Source: a virus
Virus record (IMG/VR): IMGVR_UViG_3300025012_000086
Coordinates: 1 to 63,871 of that record
Direction: 5' to 3' (one strand)
Length of the DNA: 63,871 nt
Shown: positions 58,208 to 63,871 of the stretch, in pieces
Position numbering within the stretch: the first letter of the stretch is position 1
How the letters are laid out: each line of letters opens with the position of its first letter
The notes under the pieces: model-generated
The model's database searches: none
What the model saw: only the letters and a program-made list of their open reading frames with translations
Told to the model about the DNA's origin: nothing
Made by a program: the position numbers and the translations under genes

Positions 58208-59293
58208 ATGGCCGCGAGCGAATCGACAAAGGCCAAGGTGGCCGCGCTGCTGCAGCGGGCAGAAGAAAGGAAGACCGGCAAAAGCTCATCCGCCACTGTA
58301 CCACAGCAGACCGCCAGGGAGGCGTACGGAGATTACGTACCGTTGGAGTGGGGCAAATACTATCACTTCAACACCCCCCAGAAGCAGTACCAGGAGAACC
58401 AGGGAATCCTTTCGGTCGAGGCCGACCCACTGGCATTTGATCAAGTTGCGGCAGACAGCCTCGCCGTTGACTTTGATCCGCTATCGCCTGAAGCCTCAAG
58501 GAGGGTTGCGAGCAAGTATAAAAACTACAGCAACATAGCGATGCTCCCAGAAGAGGCTGCGGCGTTCAACGTAAATCTCGATGCGCACAGAGAAGCCGAC
58601 CAGCGGGCATACGATATATTGAAGGGATACCACGGCCAATTTAGGCAATCACTTGACGCCCGTGATTCACAGGAAAAAACTTTATTCAACCAGGCTCTTG
58701 GAGACATAAGCGCGGCTGCGGCAAGCATGAGGCCTGGCTCGGTTAGTATGAATGTGCCGATGGTAAATGTCAGGGTTGTCAGTGGTGGTAGTAATATTGA
58801 GGCTACATATAACGTTCCCCAGGCGGTTGCCGATGCCCTTGCCAAGCAAAAGAATTTATATACCACCCAGACCGACGAGGGTTTCAACGTCGATGTCAGG
58901 ATGAAGGGCGGGGAGAAAATTGGCCAGAAGCTGCACGACGCCTTACGGGACGCAGAGATCCAGACAAGGGAGAAGCTGGCGCAGTCGAAGTCGCAGGCCC
59001 AGGCAGCGGCAGAGGCCGCTGCTGCATCAGCTCGCGAGGATTTCAAGTACGGGCAATACCAAGGGCTTGTCAACGCCATAAACGAGAGTAGGACGCAGCG
59101 AAACATCCAGGTGGCTGCATTCGATCAGGAGTTTACGCAGGGCCTCGACCAGTATAGGCAAATAGGCCAGCAGTGGGGTAGCTACCTTAACGATAAGATT
59201 GTCGATCAGGCAAAAACCAAGGAAAGTACCGGTAAGGCCATTGCCCAGGTAGCTGGCAGCGGCATACTCGGCTATTCATTGAAGAGAGGATAA
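58208..59293 (+). CDS. Internal virion protein, helical
   Basis: 361 residues starting at the upstream stop, helical throughout. A Tyr-rich N-terminal stretch (YGDYVPLEWGKYYHFNTPQKQY) is followed by Ala/Gln-rich helices (SQAQAAAEAAAASAREDF) and a Gly-rich C-terminus. No enzyme motif. Member of the ejection-protein cluster by position and composition. Confidence 0.65.
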   Translation: MAASESTKAKVAALLQRAEERKTGKSSSATVPQQTAREAYGDYVPLEWGKYYHFNTPQKQYQENQGILSVEADPLAFDQVAADSLAVDFDPLSPEASRRVASKYKNYSNIAMLPEEAAAFNVNLDAHREADQRAYDILKGYHGQFRQSLDARDSQEKTLFNQALGDISAAAASMRPGSVSMNVPMVNVRVVSGGSNIEATYNVPQAVADALAKQKNLYTTQTDEGFNVDVRMKGGEKIGQKLHDALRDAEIQTREKLAQSKSQAQAAAEAAAASAREDFKYGQYQGLVNAINESRTQRNIQVAAFDQEFTQGLDQYRQIGQQWGSYLNDKIVDQAKTKESTGKAIAQVAGSGILGYSLKRG

Positions 59294-59294
59294 A

Positions 59295-60065
59295 ATGGCA
59301 CAGGAAATGCAGATGAGTCCCAACGCCGCAGCAGCGAAAGAGGAACCGGGGATGTCGGGACAGTTACGGCCTGGTATTCTGGCTGGCAAGGGTGTTGTTC
59401 CTGAGCCTACCGAAAAGATAGAGGAGATCGATCAGGACATGTCGAGCGCCAAGGAGCAGTTGACCCCGGAGGAAGTGGCTCAGCTTGACGCCTACGCCGA
59501 CAATGCCACCAACCTGATATTCTCCGAGAAGACGCAACCGGCGATACTGCAGCAACTGCAGGCAAGGAAGAATCCGGTGGAGAATGTGGCTTATACCGCA
59601 AATCACGTCCACAAGATCCTGTTCGATGGACTCACGAAAAACGGTGAGAGCATGACCGACAAGACCATGTTTCTGGGAGCAACCCATGTCGTATCAGAGC
59701 TACATCTTCTTGCCGAGGCCGCTGGTCTGTTCACGCTCTCGAACGAAGAGAAGCTGAACGCCTTCCAGTACACCCTGCTCATCTACTTCAAAGAGGGGAT
59801 GGAGAGCGGTAAGATCGACCCGGTGGAGCTTCAGAAGGAACTTGAGCCGTTGATGACCGACGAGCAGCGACAGTACGGCATGATGGCCATGTCGCAAATG
59901 GACGACATTTCCAAGACGGCACCGCCCAGCGGTCAGAGATGGGCAACCCCTGTCGGCAAGATGCAGCCTGGCGCAAAACCCCAGCCTGGACAACAGCAAC
60001 CACAGCCAGCTCAACGGGCTTCGGCTGAGATCCCACCTGGACTTATCGGTCAGGGAGGTATGTAA
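59295..60065 (+). CDS. Internal virion protein, acidic N-terminal and Gln/Pro-rich C-terminal
   Basis: 256 residues. Helical core (LDAYADNATNLIFSEKTQPAIL and LHLLAEAAGLFTLSNEEKLNAF) with a Pro/Gln tail. The core pattern resembles small structural proteins of the Bcep22-like ejection cluster (weak). The stop overlaps the next ATG (TAATG). Confidence 0.65.
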   Translation: MAQEMQMSPNAAAAKEEPGMSGQLRPGILAGKGVVPEPTEKIEEIDQDMSSAKEQLTPEEVAQLDAYADNATNLIFSEKTQPAILQQLQARKNPVENVAYTANHVHKILFDGLTKNGESMTDKTMFLGATHVVSELHLLAEAAGLFTLSNEEKLNAFQYTLLIYFKEGMESGKIDPVELQKELEPLMTDEQRQYGMMAMSQMDDISKTAPPSGQRWATPVGKMQPGAKPQPGQQQPQPAQRASAEIPPGLIGQGGM

Positions 60066-61096
60066 TGGCTAAAGACTACGCAGCGTGGGCCGGGCTTCTC
60101 GGAGGGGTTGCAGACCTTGGGAAGGATTATCAGAAGCGGCAGCAAGCCCTGGAGGACGAACAATTGCGCGTCACCCAGGAGATGAGGAAGGAACAGGCCA
60201 TGCTTACCAGACAGCAAGCTCTGGCTAAATTCCAGTACGACCTTGGTGCGGACGAGAGGGCAGCTGAGCGTGCCCATAAATTCACCAAAGAAGAGCAGGA
60301 AGCCGAGGACAAGAGGGCTGAGCGTGAGGAGCGCAAGTCTGAACGAGAGGAGCGGTCCAAGCGTGAAGAGCGTCAGGAGAAGAGATCCCAGGAATCCCTT
60401 GATATTCAGCGGAAACAGGCTGATAAACCTGGGGAGCTGGAGCGTAAGCTTGAACAGATCGAGAAGTCTGATCTCTCCCCGGAAGAAAAGGCTACCGCCA
60501 AAAGGAATGCCCTTGGTGCCACAAAGGGGAACCTGACCGAATTCCAGGAGTCGAGGCTTCGCTCCGATCTGGCCAAGCTCGAAGATACCGGGATCGATGA
60601 AACCAATATAGCGCAGGTTAACAGGTTGCGTCAGCAGTTAGGCGAACCACCCCTCTCGAAGAAGGTTAAAACTCCTGCAAAAAAAGGAATATTGGGATTC
60701 GGAAGCCAAGATGAGGAAGTGGAGTTTACAACTGACCAACCCGGTGGTATAGTATCTTCTGGAGGGGGATCAGAAGCCGCCGCTCCTGGACTCGACAAGT
60801 ATCAGTCGATGCTCAAACAGTCTGGCGGTATAGTTGAGATGGCCGGTCCTCCACCGACAGCACCCGCTCCACCCGCAGGCGAAACAGCGATGACGCCAGG
60901 CGAAGAAGGTGGCGGGCCACTCATCGCGCCAGAACAACTGGAGAAACTGGATACAATGACAGTTCCCCAGCTCCAAGCCCTGAAGATGGGACTTCTCGAA
61001 AGCGGTGATAAAGCTGCCATACAGTCAGTAGAGGGACAAGCCCTACTGCAGCGGATCAATCAGTTGATCCAGCAGAAATCACAACTCGTGAGATGA
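60065..61096 (+). CDS. Internal virion protein, charged coiled coil
   Basis: 343 residues. The first 30 are mildly hydrophobic (AAWAGLLGGVADLGKDY), then a long Arg/Glu coiled coil (about 55-130, ERKSEREERSKREERQEKR), then a Pro/Gly region and a C-terminal helix. No catalytic motif. Directly precedes the polyvalent gene. Confidence 0.65.
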   Translation: MAKDYAAWAGLLGGVADLGKDYQKRQQALEDEQLRVTQEMRKEQAMLTRQQALAKFQYDLGADERAAERAHKFTKEEQEAEDKRAEREERKSEREERSKREERQEKRSQESLDIQRKQADKPGELERKLEQIEKSDLSPEEKATAKRNALGATKGNLTEFQESRLRSDLAKLEDTGIDETNIAQVNRLRQQLGEPPLSKKVKTPAKKGILGFGSQDEEVEFTTDQPGGIVSSGGGSEAAAPGLDKYQSMLKQSGGIVEMAGPPPTAPAPPAGETAMTPGEEGGGPLIAPEQLEKLDTMTVPQLQALKMGLLESGDKAAIQSVEGQALLQRINQLIQQKSQLVR

Positions 61097-61099
61097 TCA

Positions 61100-63871
61100 A
61101 TGATCCCATTCGAGCAGATCGAAGGCCTACCTGAATATCAGAGTGCCACCCCGGAACAAAAGCTCTCAGTCCAGAACGAATACGCCAAAGACTTCTGGAC
61201 TGAGGTTTATCAAGACCAGGAATTCCAAGCAGCACCAGAAGAAGAGCGGAACCAGCTGATCAGCACTTTCGACCAGCGTTTCGGCCCAGACGTCCGTGGT
61301 TTTGTAGAGGAACAGATCGAGGGAAGCCGTCGAGGGTTTCTGGCGAATATGTTCGCCCTCGTGAAGTCCGGTGGAAAGGCGACTCTGGCAGCTTCCAGGA
61401 TTGCCGACGACATGGCCAGCGGTGAGCTTGACAGCAATACAGCCTCCATCCTGGCCGAAAGCATCCTTGCCGAACAGAAGAAATATACCCCGGAAGAATT
61501 GCGAGAGCTACAGGAGGCAGTGGTCGAGCCGTCCGAGGAATGGGAGAAGGCCGAGGGCCTTAGCGAGAAAGCCAAGGCCGCATGGGACATGATCAAGGCT
61601 GTTGCCGGTCAGGCTGCTTTCAACCCCAAGGGCATGGCCTATATGACCGCCGAGCAGGCTGGCAACATCGTTCCTGGTATGGCCGGTATGGTTGGCGGTG
61701 CGAAGGCTGGGGCCGGTGTCGGTAGTGTCGTTCCAGGCGTAGGGACAGCCGCTGGCGCGACGATAGGCGGTGTCGTAGGTGGCTTTCTTGGACAGTGGGG
61801 GATCGAGGCTGGATCTGAATTTCGTGGCATGGTGGCACAGGAATTGCAGAGACGAGGCCTGCAGCCAACCGAGGAGAACGTCCTTGAGATACTGGCTGAC
61901 GATAAATTCGTTGAGGAGTCAATCGATAACGCCAGGGATAAGGCCACGGCCACATCCGCCGTAAGCGCAGCAATGAACGTTGCCACCGGCAGGATTGCCT
62001 CCGTCCCTTTCAAGGCAGCGCAAAAAGAGGCCATCGCCAGATTGGGTGCCGATGCTACGGCTGACCAGGTCAGTATGGCCACCAAGGAGATCCTCGCCTC
62101 CAGGACACTGACGCAGCGGGCAGCTACCGGCGCAAAGGCCTACGGAGCACAGGTTGCCGAGGAACCATTATCAGAGGCCGCTGGCCAATATGCCGGATAT
62201 GGCAAGGTTGATCTGGGGGAAGTTGGCCTTGAGACTCTTGGCGGCATAGGTGGATCTGTCGCAGAAACGCCAGCAGCCATCTCTTCATTCGGTGAGGGCG
62301 TCAAGGCTGGCACTCAGCAGCAGGCACCTCCTCCACCCCCTGAACCTATTGATGTAAAACCGGTCGAGCCGGTATCTATTCTGGCCGCAGAGAGCCTTGA
62401 GGAGGCTATAGGCGCTTTCAGGAATTCCCTCAACGTGAACCAGGAGCCAACTCCAGGAGCAGAGCCAATAGCGACGCCGTGGGGAACAACCGCAGAGGAT
62501 TCCGCCAGAGTATTCGAGGAGGCTGGTATCACTCAGGCCGAAGAAGACATAGCGGCGCGTGAGGCCGAAGGCGACATAAGAACAAGGAGACAGGCCGACC
62601 TTGAAGAGGCGTTTGCCGGGGAGTTACAGCCGTCATCTGCGCAGGAATCAGCCGAGGTGTTCGCCGCCTCGCCAGAGACAGGTCTTGAGCAGAAGCTTGG
62701 CCGGGTCGAAGAGGGTGCAAAATTCGCCGGTACTGAATACGCTAAGCCGCCAGTGGCCAAGACCGAGAGGCGTGAAGCTGCGGAGGAGGCATTCACGGAA
62801 GCGCCTGCAGAATTTGCCAGATCGAGCGGTGCCCCATTTTCGAGCGAGAAGGCCCTCAGGACGAGCGCTAAGCAACGCGGGGTGGATCTATCAGGTTACA
62901 ACGTGATCGAGCGACAGGGTGGCTTTGTGGCTACTCCTGTGGCAGCTAAAGAGGAAGACGTTTCGGCGCAGGTAAAAAGGGAGGAGGCTAGGAAGAAGCT
63001 GTTCCCGGAGGAATGGACCCCCAGAGCCGAGAAAGAACTTCAGGACGCCAGGGCTGCAGTCGCTGCAGTAGCCAGGCCCAAAGTCGTCACCGCCCCTAAG
63101 TCAGTTGCTGTCGGCCAGGAAGTTGCAGTGGAGCCAACCGAACCGCAGAAAGAGGCCGGGAATTATAAAAAAGCACATGTCTCTATCGACGGCCTTGATA
63201 TCAGCGTGGAGAATCCGGTAGGCAGTGTTCGTAGTGGAATCAGCAAAGAGGGCGAGCCGTGGTCAACCGAGATGAAGAGCGACTACGGATATGTCCGTGG
63301 AACCAAGGGGTACGACAAGGATCATCTCGACGTATTCATCAAGCCAGGCCATGCTGGCGGAAGCGAGAATGTCTTTGTCGTCAACCAGTATAACCAGGCT
63401 GGGAAATTCGATGAACACAAGGTCGTGCTCGGTGCTCAATCCGAGAGAGAGGCCATGGAGATCTACAACTCCAACTATGCGAAAGGGTGGACTGGCGGAA
63501 AGTCGGTAGTCTCTATGCCGATGGCCGAATTTAAGGAGTGGTCTAAGAGTGGGGGGCCTGCTCGTGGCGCTCTTACACAGGGGGCGGTCAAGACCGAACC
63601 CACCAAGGCCGAGCCGCAGGAGGCTGACGTTGCCGAGATAGTAGAGCAAAAAACTGCAGAGAGAATTGCCACAAAAACCAGGCAATTTGAGGGCAACAAA
63701 GTCTTTACCGCCGACAAGGTGGAGAATGCCAGGAAGAGCCTCAAAGATGCCCGTGGTAGACTGGGCGCCGGGGTTGACCCTGAGCTGCTGGGTCACGTCA
63801 TCACTATCGGTGGGGCTTATTTTGAGCAGGGCGTAAGGGATTTCGCCGAGTGGTCGGGCAAGGTGATCGCC
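61100..63871 (+). CDS. Giant polyvalent virion protein, N-terminal part (3' end outside window)
   Basis: 924 codons, open at the right edge. I chose ATG 61100 over 61093, which overlaps the upstream stop out of frame. Residues 1-130 are helical; 189-238 form Gly zippers (MVGGAKAGAGVGSVVPG) that may insert in a membrane. A long Glu/Ala/Pro-rich linker follows. At nt 63179-63552 lies an inorganic-pyrophosphatase-like (InPase, polyvalent-type) domain with SDYGYVRGTKGYDKDHLDVF. The last 200 bases match 1309-1520, placing this as the other end of the gene beginning the window. Likely packaged and injected with the DNA. Confidence 0.9.
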   Translation, partial: MIPFEQIEGLPEYQSATPEQKLSVQNEYAKDFWTEVYQDQEFQAAPEEERNQLISTFDQRFGPDVRGFVEEQIEGSRRGFLANMFALVKSGGKATLAASRIADDMASGELDSNTASILAESILAEQKKYTPEELRELQEAVVEPSEEWEKAEGLSEKAKAAWDMIKAVAGQAAFNPKGMAYMTAEQAGNIVPGMAGMVGGAKAGAGVGSVVPGVGTAAGATIGGVVGGFLGQWGIEAGSEFRGMVAQELQRRGLQPTEENVLEILADDKFVEESIDNARDKATATSAVSAAMNVATGRIASVPFKAAQKEAIARLGADATADQVSMATKEILASRTLTQRAATGAKAYGAQVAEEPLSEAAGQYAGYGKVDLGEVGLETLGGIGGSVAETPAAISSFGEGVKAGTQQQAPPPPPEPIDVKPVEPVSILAAESLEEAIGAFRNSLNVNQEPTPGAEPIATPWGTTAEDSARVFEEAGITQAEEDIAAREAEGDIRTRRQADLEEAFAGELQPSSAQESAEVFAASPETGLEQKLGRVEEGAKFAGTEYAKPPVAKTERREAAEEAFTEAPAEFARSSGAPFSSEKALRTSAKQRGVDLSGYNVIERQGGFVATPVAAKEEDVSAQVKREEARKKLFPEEWTPRAEKELQDARAAVAAVARPKVVTAPKSVAVGQEVAVEPTEPQKEAGNYKKAHVSIDGLDISVENPVGSVRSGISKEGEPWSTEMKSDYGYVRGTKGYDKDHLDVFIKPGHAGGSENVFVVNQYNQAGKFDEHKVVLGAQSEREAMEIYNSNYAKGWTGGKSVVSMPMAEFKEWSKSGGPARGALTQGAVKTEPTKAEPQEADVAEIVEQKTAERIATKTRQFEGNKVFTADKVENARKSLKDARGRLGAGVDPELLGHVITIGGAYFEQGVRDFAEWSGKVIA
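62940..63871. repeat. Right copy of terminal homology with pyrophosphatase cassette
   Basis: Positions 62940-63115 align to 1-176; about 63660-63871 align to 1309-1520. The unique part (63116-63659) encodes the InPase-like domain in place of the ParB/RelSpo segment of the left copy. The frame is preserved at both joints. Confidence 0.9.

Noticed and set aside
1-63871. An integrated prophage or temperate module
   Set aside because: No integrase, excisionase, repressor or attachment site was seen; flanking host DNA is absent.

Overview
The window is almost a whole tailed-phage genome of the podovirus type. It holds a small and large terminase, a P22-like portal, a scaffold, an N4-gp56-type major capsid protein, head-tail adaptor and nozzle, two tail-fibre paralogues, a run of internal/ejection proteins, and one giant 'polyvalent' virion protein that runs off both window ends. 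I see no tape measure, sheath, integrase, repressor, DNA polymerase, RNA polymerase or tRNA. That suggests a lytic short-tailed phage that relies on host DNA polymerase and, judging from consensus sigma70-type promoters, host RNA polymerase. Size, architecture and the huge virion protein recall Bcep22-like podoviruses (inference). Dense 4-nt gene overlaps, strong Shine-Dalgarno sites and moderate GC fit a proteobacterial host, but nothing names the host.

Layout. 3-8537: C-terminal bulk of the polyvalent protein. 8594-12239 (+): small structural or host-interface genes, a small zincin, a holin-like gene, a DUF1353-like gene and a membrane-anchored coiled coil. 20118-12240 (-): two recombination/replication operons (NinB-like, DUF1364/YbcO-like, Rad52-type annealing protein, YqaJ-type exonuclease, HNH, metallophosphoesterase; then SSB, HNH, ParB-like, RuvC-like). 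20245-23429 (+): HNH, SF2 helicase, primase. 23490-23834 and 26683-28073 (-), and 24007-26621 (+): small accessory genes including a MazZ-like nucleotide hydrolase. 28373-33489 (+): lysozyme, lipoprotein, HD hydrolase, DUF1643, ParB-like and many tiny genes. 33468-40302: small terminase, then 17 mostly tiny genes, then large terminase. 40310-61096: morphogenesis and ejection genes, leading into the polyvalent gene at 61100.

The two window ends are homologous. Positions 1-176 match 62940-63115 (about 85% identical by eye) and about 1309-1520 match 63660-63871 (about 97%). The DNA between the matching blocks is different: at the left end it encodes a ParB-like plus RelA/SpoT-like segment, at the right end an inorganic-pyrophosphatase-like segment. 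The simplest reading is a circular or circularly permuted genome of roughly 62.4-62.9 kb whose two contig ends carry two alleles of one locus. If so, the polyvalent protein is about 3,260 residues in the right-end form and about 3,460 in the left-end form, with an in-frame exchangeable enzyme cassette.

Expression is organised by back-to-back promoters at 20141-20212 and 23891-23962, single promoters elsewhere, and terminators at 16393-16422, 23434-23467, 26630-26676 and 38898-38945. Three minus-strand promoters carry a shared AT block just upstream of the -35 box. The large terminase appears to be transcribed from a promoter only a few bases before its ATG. No gene-free stretch exceeds 300 bases; the longest, 28074-28372, holds promoter signals and a hairpin only.
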